From JADKHR01 sp041917295 (GTDB lineage: Bacteria > Elusimicrobiota > Elusimicrobia > FEN-1173): a stretch of 18,818 bases of DNA. The stretch is from contig JAYRXX010000036.1 in NCBI GenBank assembly GCA_041917295.1, positions 1-18,818 on the forward strand, in the 5' to 3' direction. Position 1 is the first letter of the stretch, and the number at the start of each line of letters is the position of its first letter. The notes under the pieces were generated by a model. That model was not told the DNA's origin. It made no database searches and saw only the letters and a list, made by a program, of their open reading frames with translations. This document shows, piece after piece, positions 1 to 7,150 of this stretch. Position numbers and translations under genes: made by a program.

Positions 1-15
1 GCAAAGCGGTAGCCC

Positions 16-50
16 AAAAGGGACTGGCCCCGAAGGGGGAGCCCCCTTTT
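16..50. terminator. Strong nested hairpin, possible bidirectional terminator
   Basis: Seven-base arms aaaaggg (16-22) and ccctttt (44-50) pair perfectly. They enclose a second stem in which ggcccc (26-31) pairs with gggg (36-39) and cc (42-43), around a gaag loop. The hairpin ends in four T on either strand, so it could terminate transcription from both sides. It lies about 120 nt beyond the mutS stop. The T run is short and the hairpin is part of a larger palindromic element, so termination is inference. Confidence 0.4.
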
Positions 51-160
51 GCCCGGCTTCTGTGTCGCTCCTCGGTTACGATGGCCCGCATCGCGCCCTC
101 GTCGCTCCTTAAATCCGGCCAAAATGGGGCTCCCAGAATGTGGCCTAAATAAGGGACTGG
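18..160. repeat. Small non-coding palindromic element with flanking direct repeats
   Basis: The segment between the mutS stop and the window edge has no supported gene but much internal symmetry. The arms at 37-56 and 115-134 are inverted copies matching at 18 of 20 positions. A 10-nt direct repeat aagggactgg lies at 18-27 and 151-160. The 9-mer gtcgctcct occurs at 64-72 and 101-109. A small perfect hairpin cgatg-gcccg-catcg sits between them at 79-93. This combination suits a REP-like or MITE-like intergenic element. No other copy was noticed in the window, so repetitiveness in the genome is unproven. Confidence 0.45.
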
Positions 161-166
161 TTAGTA

Positions 167-2773
167 TCATACTTTTTTCTTGAGATCGTCTAAGGCTTGC
201 AACGCGGCCATCGGCGTCAGCCGGTCCGGCTGAAGCGCCCGCAACGCGGCCACCGCCGGATGGACATCAAACAGGTCCCGTTGCGTTGTTTTCGGCCCCG
301 ACGCCGCAGACCCCTTTCGGCCCGACTCAAAATCGGTCAACAGGTCCCGGGCCCGCGCCACCACATCCGACGGGATCCCGGCCATTTGCGCCACATGGAC
401 GCCGTAGGATCGGTCCGCCGGTCCCGGCAGAATTTGATGCAAAAACACCAGTTCCGCCCGGCCGTCCGGCCGAACCCATTCCCGGACGGCCGCGTGATGG
501 TTTTTGACCCGGGGCATCTTATCCGCCAACTCGGTCAACTCGAAATAGTGGGTGGCGAACAACACCTTGGGCCCAACCCCGTCCGGCCCCCCCGCCAACC
601 GTTCCACCGTGGCCCAGGCCACCGCCAACCCGTCGTAAGTGGACGTGCCCCGTCCCACCTCATCTAAAATCACCAAACTCCGCGGCGTGGCGTTTCGCAA
701 AATGTCCGCCACCTCGCGCATTTCTACCATAAACGTGGACGCCCCACCGGCCAAATCGTCGCCCGCTCCGATGCGTGTAAAAATCCGATCCACCAACCCC
801 ATCCGGGCTTTCGCCGCCGGCAAAAAAGAGCCCATCTGAGCCAAGATCGACGCCAACGCCACTTGCCGTAAATAGGTGGACTTGCCGCCCATGTTCGGGC
901 CCGTCACCAACAACAGACGCGGCTCGCCTGCGCCGATGTGGACATCGTTGGGCACGTACGCCCCGTCAGCGCGGGATTCCAACACCCGTTCCACCACCGG
1001 ATGACGTCCCTGTTCAATGATCACCTCGTCGTCGTCCGATATCACGGGCCGCACCCAGCGGCCCCGTTCGGCCGTGTCCGCCAAAGAAGCCAACGCGTCC
1101 GTTTCACCCAACGCCTGAGCCAAAGCGAACAAATAGTCCCTGTGGCTGAGCACTTGTTCGCGCACATGGGCCAAGAGGTCTCTTTCCAAAGTCCGGGCTT
1201 TTTCTTCCGCTCCCAAAATTTTTTCTTCTTGGGTCTTCAGTTCCGGTGTCACAAACCGTTCCGCGTTCACCAACGTCTGTTTGCGGATCCATTCTTGAGG
1301 AACTTTGGCCAGGTTGGCCTTGGACACTTCCAAATAGTATCCAAACACCGACGTAAATCCGATTTTTAAAGACGTGATGCCCGTGCGTTTTCGTTCCTCT
1401 GTTTCCAGGCCGGAGATCCACCCCCGTCCTTGGGTGGCCAACGTGCGCAATTCGTCCAACTCAGAGGAAAACCCGTCCCGGATCACACCCCCCTCGGCCA
1501 ACCGCTGGGGCGGATTGTCGGCCAAGGCCCGTTCCAGCAATTCCATTAACGGGGCAGGAACGAGCAAGGCCCCTTTTAACGAATTTAGCGGATGCTCCCC
1601 CACCCACGTCTGGGAGCCTTCAATTATTTTTTGGGCGTCCGGGGCCAACCGCAACGTTCGGCGCAACGCGATTAAGTCCCGGCCTGTCACGGTCCCGGCC
1701 GTGAGCCGCGAAAGGATCCGTTCCAAATCGGCGGTTTCCCGAAACAACGTTTGTAGATCCTTGCGTTCCCGCCGTGCCGAAAAGAAATAGTCCACCCGGT
1801 CTTGCCGCGCCACGATGGCTTTCTTGTCCAACAACGGGCGAAGCAACCACGCCTTTAATCGCCGGCCCCCCATGGCCGTGGCGGTTTGGTCGATTAAGGC
1901 CCACAACGAATTCATGCCTCCTCCCATCCGCGCACCGGGTTCCGGCAACAAATCCAATCGGCGAATCGCCCCTTCGTCCAGGGCCATGAATTCGTCCACG
2001 TTGCACGATTGGGGCGCCCGCAAGGCCCCCACCGCGGCAGGTTGATTTTTTTCCACGTATCCAAACAACGCCCGCAGGGCCGGCCGGGCCGGGTGATCGG
2101 GAGTGAGCCCAAACCCGTCCAAACCCGTTGCCCCAAACAACACGGCCGCCCGACGATCAAGCCCGTCGTCCAAAAAGACCCTCAGCGAAACCGGCGTCAC
2201 GGGCCGACCCACCGGAGCCACGGTGCCTTCAGGCCACAGAGTTTCCCGGGGCGCGATTCGACCCAGCTCGTCAGCCAGTCGGCGCAGTCCGGCTTCGTCT
2301 CCCCCAAAACGCGCATACCGCAGTTCGCCCGTGGACATGTCGGCCCAAGCCAACCCCGACGTCCCTCGGTCCACCCAGGCGGCGGCCAAATAATTATTGT
2401 CTTTCGCCGACAACAATTCTTCTTCCAACACCGTGCCGGGGGTGACCACCCGTACCACATCGCGGTTCACCATGCCCTTGGCGGCCGACGGGTCTTCTAA
2501 TTGTTCGGCCACGGCAACGCGCAACCCGTGTTTCAACAATTTGCCCAAATACCCCGAAAACCCGTGATGGGGAAACCCGCACATGGGCACCCCTTGGCGT
2601 TGGGTTAATACCAATTCCAAAATCGGAGCGGCTTTCCTTGCGTCGTCCTCAAACAACTCGTAAAAATCGCCCAGTCGAAAAAACAACAACGCATCGGGGT
2701 TTTTGGCTTTTAACGCCCGGTATTGCCGCATGATGGGCGTTACATTGGCCGTCGATTCGTTGGTATCAGACAT
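167..2773 (-). CDS. mutS: DNA mismatch repair protein MutS
   Basis: MutS binds mismatches and small loops in newly replicated DNA and uses ATP to recruit MutL. The 868-residue product has the usual full length. The N-terminal domain carries the mismatch-reading Phe-x-Glu motif in GDFYELF (F37, E39). The C-terminal ABC-type ATPase has Walker A GPNMGGKS (625-632) and Walker B with the signature DEVGRGTS beginning at D704. Near the C-terminus, QRDLF (831-835) fits the consensus for binding the DNA polymerase sliding clamp, followed by a short helical tail as in the MutS tetramerisation region. The ATG is preceded by an AAAGGGG Shine-Dalgarno sequence, and the first 8 nt overlap the end of the lytic transglycosylase gene. 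This makes mutS the last gene of a miaB - transglycosylase - mutS operon. All key motifs are intact. Confidence 0.98.
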   Translation of the reverse strand: MSDTNESTANVTPIMRQYRALKAKNPDALLFFRLGDFYELFEDDARKAAPILELVLTQRQGVPMCGFPHHGFSGYLGKLLKHGLRVAVAEQLEDPSAAKGMVNRDVVRVVTPGTVLEEELLSAKDNNYLAAAWVDRGTSGLAWADMSTGELRYARFGGDEAGLRRLADELGRIAPRETLWPEGTVAPVGRPVTPVSLRVFLDDGLDRRAAVLFGATGLDGFGLTPDHPARPALRALFGYVEKNQPAAVGALRAPQSCNVDEFMALDEGAIRRLDLLPEPGARMGGGMNSLWALIDQTATAMGGRRLKAWLLRPLLDKKAIVARQDRVDYFFSARRERKDLQTLFRETADLERILSRLTAGTVTGRDLIALRRTLRLAPDAQKIIEGSQTWVGEHPLNSLKGALLVPAPLMELLERALADNPPQRLAEGGVIRDGFSSELDELRTLATQGRGWISGLETEERKRTGITSLKIGFTSVFGYYLEVSKANLAKVPQEWIRKQTLVNAERFVTPELKTQEEKILGAEEKARTLERDLLAHVREQVLSHRDYLFALAQALGETDALASLADTAERGRWVRPVISDDDEVIIEQGRHPVVERVLESRADGAYVPNDVHIGAGEPRLLLVTGPNMGGKSTYLRQVALASILAQMGSFLPAAKARMGLVDRIFTRIGAGDDLAGGASTFMVEMREVADILRNATPRSLVILDEVGRGTSTYDGLAVAWATVERLAGGPDGVGPKVLFATHYFELTELADKMPRVKNHHAAVREWVRPDGRAELVFLHQILPGPADRSYGVHVAQMAGIPSDVVARARDLLTDFESGRKGSAASGPKTTQRDLFDVHPAVAALRALQPDRLTPMAALQALDDLKKKV

Positions 2774-3335
2774 GAAAAAGCCCCTTTATTTTCTTGAACC
2801 GATTCAACCACCGCTGAGTTGATAATACCCTCCGAACAAACGACCGGGTTTCTTTAAAAGAAATATCGTCTAAGCCCAACACAGGTCCCCGCCGCCATTC
2901 CCTGACTTTGCCGGGCCCAGCGTTGTACGCGGCCAACACCGCCACCGTGTCGTCGCCAAATTCGTTGCGCAACACGTCCAAATATTTTACCCCCACCCGG
3001 ATGTTCGTTTCCGGATCGTGCAAATTCAGCCCATCGGGGTTCAGGCCCGCCTTGGGCGCTGTTTCCCGGGCCGTGAGGGGCATCAATTGCATCAATCCCA
3101 CCGCCCCGCGGTGGGATTGGGCCGATTGAGAAAACCCCGATTCCACCCGGATCACCGCCATCACAAACAACGGGTCAAAACCCGATTCCCGGGCGTAACG
3201 GTCGATCATGTCTTTGTAAACCCACGGACGAGCCGACCGCCATAAGCAATTCACCGGAAAAAAAACAGGCCCTATTAAAACCATCGCCGCCACGAGCATC
3301 CATCGCCGCCGCGTTGCCCGTTTAACGGTCGTCAA
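2766..3335 (-). CDS. Membrane-anchored lytic transglycosylase (Slt-type domain)
   Basis: Enzymes of this family cleave the glycan strands of peptidoglycan to 1,6-anhydro products, acting outside the inner membrane. The Slt domain shows RVESGF with the catalytic Glu (E65 from the chosen start), then GAVGLMQLMP and AAYNAGPGKV. The frame is open to an ATG at 3464, but that would overlap miaB by 143 nt. I chose the TTG at 3335 (189 residues) because it gives a basic n-region KRATRRRW followed by a hydrophobic segment at about residues 13-28, a typical anchor or uncleaved signal. The ATG at 3299 is an alternative but would remove the positive charges. No lipobox is seen: the nearby Cys has Asn before it. 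The gene overlaps miaB by 14 nt and mutS by 8 nt. Confidence 0.85.
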   Translation of the reverse strand: MTTVKRATRRRWMLVAAMVLIGPVFFPVNCLWRSARPWVYKDMIDRYARESGFDPLFVMAVIRVESGFSQSAQSHRGAVGLMQLMPLTARETAPKAGLNPDGLNLHDPETNIRVGVKYLDVLRNEFGDDTVAVLAAYNAGPGKVREWRRGPVLGLDDISFKETRSFVRRVLSTQRWLNRFKKIKGLFHV

Positions 3336-4674
3336 GGGCCGTCCCAAACAGTGTTTTTCCGTCGGCTCGATCCACGGTTGCCTCCACCGTGGCCCCCACC
3401 GCCGCCGACCGCCGAGACGTAACATACATTTTTCGGCAATGGGCCGTGCGCCCTTCCAACTCAAAAACGTCTCCTTCCGCTTGGACCGCCTCCACCAAGA
3501 TCGTTTGCGTCCGCCCGACCAACGCCGCCATTTTGGCGCGGGAGCGCGAATCGGTTTCGGCCATCAAGCGGGCCAGGCGCTCTTCTTTGATCGGTTCGGG
3601 GACATCGTCGGGGCCCTGGGCCGACACCGTTCCAGGGCGGGGCGAGTATTTAAAAATATAGGCGCCGTCCAAATCCGCTTCCCGGCCCAATCGCAAGGAG
3701 GCGTCAAAATCGTCGTCGGTTTCCCCCGGAAACCCCACAATAAAGTCCGTGGTCACCGCCAACCCCGGCACGTGTCGGCGAAGCCCATCCAGTTTTCGAC
3801 AAAATTCGTCGCGGGTGTAATTGCGCCGCATTCGATTGAGAACCGCGTCGGACCCGGACTGCACCGGCAAATGGATATGGGGGGGCACCTGGGGCAACCG
3901 ACCCAACCGTTCGGCGAACGACTCGTCCACATAGTGGGGATGGGGGCTCATGTAACGAACCCGCTCAATTCCGGGCAACGCCGCCACGCTTTCAAGCAAA
4001 TCAGCGAACCCCCGGAGATCGCGGCCGTCCCGGCCGGGATTTTCTCCGACGGGCCGATAGGAATTAACCGTTTGGCCCAGCAACAAAACCTCCCGTTGCC
4101 CGTTGGCGACCCGTTCGGCCGCTTCATCTAAAATCGACAAAGCCGGACGATACAACTCACGGCCTCGAACCGAGGGGACCACACAATAAGTGCACCCAAA
4201 GTTACACCCACGCATGATGGTAATAAAAGCGGTCACGCCTTCCCCCGGCAGCCCGGAAGGCCCCAACCCGGCCGACCAGCCCCAGGCGTCGGTCCATTCT
4301 TTTTTTCCATCGAAAAGAGGAACGGTTCCCCGCTCATCCAAAAGACGATCAAAGTCGGAGATGGACTTGGCGCCCACCACCGCGTCCACCTGGGGAAATC
4401 GCCGTTGAAGTTGGTCTTTAAGCCGTTCGGCGGCGCACCCCGCAAACACAATGCGCCGTTGGGGGACCCGTTCTTTCCAATCCGCCAGCCGACCCAAAAA
4501 TGAAAGGGCTTTGTGCTCCGCGTGGTCGCGAACCGTGCAAGTGTTGACCAAAACCACATCGGCCCGGTCCATGTCCGGTGTCGCCCGGTAACCGCGGGCA
4601 CGCAAGCGGCGGGCCATTTCCAAACTGTCCGCCACGTTCATTTGACATCCAAATGTTTCCACGTAAAACCGCAT
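3322..4674 (-). CDS. miaB: tRNA-2-methylthio-N6-dimethylallyladenosine synthase MiaB
   Basis: MiaB is a radical-SAM methylthiotransferase that adds a methylthio group to i6A37 of tRNAs reading UNN codons. The N-terminal domain has three cluster cysteines at C10 (ETFGCQMN), C46 (NTCTVRDHAEHK) and C80 (AGCAAERL). The radical-SAM motif CNFGCTYC is at C157/C161/C164. A TRAM-like domain ends the protein. The NTCTVR and AEHK contexts separate it from RimO, which is also in this window. The frame opens 26 codons further upstream, but homology begins at MRFYVETFGCQMN, so I start at 4674 (450 residues). A TATAAT box six bases before this ATG suggests a leaderless message. miaB heads the operon with the transglycosylase and mutS, and is divergent from the thiolase gene. 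Confidence 0.95.
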   Translation of the reverse strand: MRFYVETFGCQMNVADSLEMARRLRARGYRATPDMDRADVVLVNTCTVRDHAEHKALSFLGRLADWKERVPQRRIVFAGCAAERLKDQLQRRFPQVDAVVGAKSISDFDRLLDERGTVPLFDGKKEWTDAWGWSAGLGPSGLPGEGVTAFITIMRGCNFGCTYCVVPSVRGRELYRPALSILDEAAERVANGQREVLLLGQTVNSYRPVGENPGRDGRDLRGFADLLESVAALPGIERVRYMSPHPHYVDESFAERLGRLPQVPPHIHLPVQSGSDAVLNRMRRNYTRDEFCRKLDGLRRHVPGLAVTTDFIVGFPGETDDDFDASLRLGREADLDGAYIFKYSPRPGTVSAQGPDDVPEPIKEERLARLMAETDSRSRAKMAALVGRTQTILVEAVQAEGDVFELEGRTAHCRKMYVTSRRSAAVGATVEATVDRADGKTLFGTALDDR

Positions 4675-4680
4675 ACGCCC

Positions 4681-4686
4681 ATTATA
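4681..4686 (-). promoter_or_regulatory. -10 box of the miaB promoter
   Basis: On the minus strand this is a perfect TATAAT followed by GGGCGT and then the miaB ATG. Standard spacing puts transcription start at or next to the A of the ATG, so the mRNA would be essentially leaderless. The -35 region at consensus spacing (acacct) is poor. The site lies in the 80-nt divergent region shared with the thiolase promoter. Confidence 0.55.
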
Positions 4687-4708
4687 CAAATCCCTGTTAC
4701 GTGAGGTG

Positions 4709-4737
4709 TTGACAAAGTCTTCCTTTGGGGTTATTAA
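4709..4737 (+). promoter_or_regulatory. Probable promoter of the thiolase gene
   Basis: A perfect -35 hexamer TTGACA (4709-4714) is followed by a 17-nt spacer and TATTAA (4732-4737), a 4/6 match to the -10 consensus. Transcription would start near 4744, about 10 nt before the ATG, which crowds the AAGAGG ribosome site at 4743-4748. It faces the miaB promoter across a very short intergenic region. Confidence 0.5.
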
Positions 4738-4754
4738 TAAGAAAGAGGCCATTC

Positions 4755-6104
4755 ATGAAACCCACAGCCAAAAAAGTCGTCATCTGCGGGGGAGTTCGCA
4801 CGCCCATCGGACACATGGGCAAAAGCCTGACCCGTTTTTTACCCGAAGATTTAATGGAAATCGCCATTCGGGGTTTGATGCACCGGACTTCCATTTACCC
4901 CCAAGCGGTGGACGGCGTTTTGGTGGGATGGGTCGGACAAGGGTCTCACGCGCCCAACATCGCCCGGGTGTCCGCCCTCAAAGCGGGCCTGCCGGAAAAA
5001 GTGCAGGCCTACACGATTCAACAAAACTGCATCTCCAGCTTGGAAACCGTCGCCGCCGCCTATCGGCACATTGTCATGGGGGATGGAGATCTTTATTTGG
5101 CGGGCGGCACCGAATCCATGTCCAATTTCCCCTACGCCATTCGGGGCCCACGGGACCACAAAAAACTTCGTTCGTTAGAAACGGTGAAATCCAACTGGAA
5201 CGAACTGTGGAACGACCCCGACGTTTTCATCACGGACACAACCGAAGAAGGGCTCACAGATCCCCTGTGCAAAATCAACATGGCCGCCACGGCGGAGATT
5301 TGCGCCCAAATCTATTCCATTTCACGGGACGCCCAAGACGCCTACGCCCTCGCTGGATTTCAAAAAGGGTTATCGGCCCAAAATCGGGGGTTTTATAAAA
5401 GCCATGTGATTCCCGTCACGTCCAAAGGGGAAGTGGTTTGCGGGCGAGACGAATACCCCTTTTTACGGGAATCCATTGTGGAAAAACCCCGCCTGATGGA
5501 GAAAGCCCCCGCCCTGTTCGACACATCCGGAAATTCAATTGAGAATTTTTACAAGGAAAACCAAAAATACATCGTTGGAAAATATTACGAGGCGGGCAAA
5601 ACAAAAGGAACCGTGACTTTATTCAACGCCTGCGCGCGGTCGGATGGGGCGGCGGTGGTCATCGTCACGTCCGAAGAACGGGCCCAGGACCTGGGATTGG
5701 AAATCATGGCGGAGGTCCACGCCTGGGGATTTTGGGGCACAAGCCCGGCCTATATGGGAATCGCCCCGGTGTTTGCCACGGGAGTGGCCCTGGAACGGGC
5801 CGGCATGCGGTTTACGGATTTGGACCACATCGAACTGCACGAAGCCTTCGCCGCCACGTGCCTGTCGATTTTTCGGGTGGGCAAAGAAAAGTATCGTCAA
5901 AACTGGGAATCCGCCAACGAACAGGGTATCATTAATCCCAACGGCGGAACCCTTTCGTTGGGCCATCCCCTTGCGGCTACAGGCGTGCGACTGTTGCTCA
6001 ACTTGATTTACTCCATGAAAGAAAACCCCAACGCCCGATTCGGACTGGCGGCCGCCTGCGCCTCCGGCGGGCTGGGCGGAGCCATGATCCTTAAAAAGGG
6101 CTAG
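4755..6104 (+). CDS. Thiolase family protein (acetyl-CoA acyltransferase, FadI/HADHB-like)
   Basis: Thiolases join or cleave acyl-CoA units, either as the last step of beta-oxidation or for acetoacetyl-CoA synthesis. The 449-residue product has the nucleophilic Cys in QQNCISSLE (C92), an HEAFAA motif, the His of SLGHP (H404) and the proton-donor Cys in ACASGG (C435). HEAF, GGTLSLGHPLAATG and the CASGG form resemble the FadI/HADHB branch more than the FadA/AtoB branch; this is judged by eye. The ATG at 4755 was chosen over an upstream TTG at 4725 because AAGAGG lies six bases before it. It is the only plus-strand gene, with no partner beta-oxidation gene in the window, so its pathway is unknown. 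Its 3' end overlaps the convergent zinc-ribbon gene by 14 nt. Confidence 0.9.
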   Translation: MKPTAKKVVICGGVRTPIGHMGKSLTRFLPEDLMEIAIRGLMHRTSIYPQAVDGVLVGWVGQGSHAPNIARVSALKAGLPEKVQAYTIQQNCISSLETVAAAYRHIVMGDGDLYLAGGTESMSNFPYAIRGPRDHKKLRSLETVKSNWNELWNDPDVFITDTTEEGLTDPLCKINMAATAEICAQIYSISRDAQDAYALAGFQKGLSAQNRGFYKSHVIPVTSKGEVVCGRDEYPFLRESIVEKPRLMEKAPALFDTSGNSIENFYKENQKYIVGKYYEAGKTKGTVTLFNACARSDGAAVVIVTSEERAQDLGLEIMAEVHAWGFWGTSPAYMGIAPVFATGVALERAGMRFTDLDHIELHEAFAATCLSIFRVGKEKYRQNWESANEQGIINPNGGTLSLGHPLAATGVRLLLNLIYSMKENPNARFGLAAACASGGLGGAMILKKG

Positions 6105-6249
6105 CAATCATCACCGGAATTTCGTCTTTCACATCATAAACCAGCCGACACGACCCGCACACCAATTTTTTTTGGGTCTCACGATAATCCAACGGCCCTT
6201 TGCACTGGGGACACGCCAAAATCTCCAACAGGTCTTTCGCTAACGTCAC
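6091..6249 (-). CDS. Trm112/YcaR-family small zinc-ribbon protein
   Basis: This is a 52-residue gene, short enough to be missed by ORF callers. It begins VTLAKDLLEILACPQCKGPL and continues to DEIPVMIASPF. The pairs C13/C16 and C31/C34 form a zinc ribbon, and LLEILACP, LVCxxCRLVY and DEIPVM are hallmarks of the UPF0434/Trm112 family. Trm112 activates methyltransferases in eukaryotes and archaea; the role of the short bacterial forms is not settled. The GTG start at 6249 is supported by an AGGGGGTGA Shine-Dalgarno sequence that overlaps the end of the xer gene, seven bases upstream. It is the last gene of the recA - xer - zinc-ribbon group, and its last 14 nt lie antisense to the end of the thiolase gene. 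Confidence 0.88.
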   Translation of the reverse strand: MTLAKDLLEILACPQCKGPLDYRETQKKLVCGSCRLVYDVKDEIPVMIASPF

Positions 6250-6256
6250 GATTCAT

Positions 6257-7099
6257 TCACCCCCTGGGATGAAACCGTCTGTGGGCCTTTTTAATGGCCG
6301 CGCCGTCAAGATGGGTGTAAATTTGAGTGGTGGAAATATCCGCGTGTCCGAGCATTTCCTGAACCACCCGCAAATCGGCGCCCCCTTTCAACAAATGGGT
6401 CGCAAACGAATGGCGAAGCACGTGGGGGCTCAGCGGCCGATTAACGCCGGCGGCCCGGGCCCATTTTTTCAGTTCCTGCCAAAACCCAACCCTCGACAAG
6501 GGCTTCCCTTGGCGTCCCACGAACAGGGGCCCATCCAACGGGCCGGTCCGCTTCGCAAACTCCAAATAAACCCGGATGGCGTGAATGGCCCGCCGGTTGA
6601 TGGGGACCACCCGTTCTTTGCCCCCTTTCCCGAACACCCGCACATACCCAACCGTCAAATCCACCGACGAGGCCGGGACGCCCACCAACTCGCTCACCCG
6701 CAACCCCGCGGCGTAGAGAAGTTCCAGCATGGCTTTAAACCGAAGAGTCCTCACTGTGGGGGGCGGCGCGTGGGTTAAAAGGCGGTTCACTTCGTCCACC
6801 GAAAGGACTTTGGGAAGCCGATCCCCTGTTTTCGGTGACACCAAAGAGAGGGTGGGGTCCGAAAGAGACCGGCCTTCGGTTTTGAGGAAGCGATGAAATT
6901 GGCGAAGAGATTCCGCCAGCCGATATAGGCTGGCCGATTTCAGCGGGGCCGCGCGGCGTTCCCACAAAAAATCCGATAAGTCCCCCGGCCCGACTTCGGT
7001 TACCGGAACACCTCGTTTCTCAAGGAACGCCGCGTAGGGCCGCAAATCCGACCCGTAGGCCAAGACCGAATTGCGGGCCAATTTTCGCTCCACCCGCAA
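6257..7099 (-). CDS. xerD: Tyrosine recombinase XerC/XerD type
   Basis: Xer recombinases resolve chromosome dimers at dif during division, working with FtsK, which is also encoded here. The catalytic set is complete (numbering from this TTG start): R134 in AGLRVSEL, K158 in FGKGGKER, H226 and R229 in HVLRHSFATHLL, H252 in LGHADISTTQIYTHL and the nucleophile Y261. The given start is the first usual start codon and yields 280 residues. The frame stays open upstream to the recA stop and encodes HPLLVEFLDHL, which matches the normal Xer N-terminus. Starting directly after the recA stop at 7150 with ATC would give 297 residues, close to the E. coli XerC and XerD lengths of 298. The true start is therefore probably non-standard. 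XerC and XerD cannot be told apart firmly by eye. Confidence 0.93.
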   Translation of the reverse strand: MRVERKLARNSVLAYGSDLRPYAAFLEKRGVPVTEVGPGDLSDFLWERRAAPLKSASLYRLAESLRQFHRFLKTEGRSLSDPTLSLVSPKTGDRLPKVLSVDEVNRLLTHAPPPTVRTLRFKAMLELLYAAGLRVSELVGVPASSVDLTVGYVRVFGKGGKERVVPINRRAIHAIRVYLEFAKRTGPLDGPLFVGRQGKPLSRVGFWQELKKWARAAGVNRPLSPHVLRHSFATHLLKGGADLRVVQEMLGHADISTTQIYTHLDGAAIKKAHRRFHPRG

Positions 7100-7150
7100 A
7101 TGATCTAAAAATTCAACCAGGAGCGGGTGGGGCGCGACCGGCGATCCGAT

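Noticed and set aside
1340..1380. gacgta sequence in mutS resembling one arm of the recA dyad
   Set aside because: Only one half-site is present, inside coding sequence, with no second arm at the right spacing.
4706..5398. 230-codon plus-strand frame overlapping the thiolase start
   Set aside because: Out of frame with the thiolase, whose catalytic motifs are intact; the product is Arg/His/Pro-rich without homology I can recognise.
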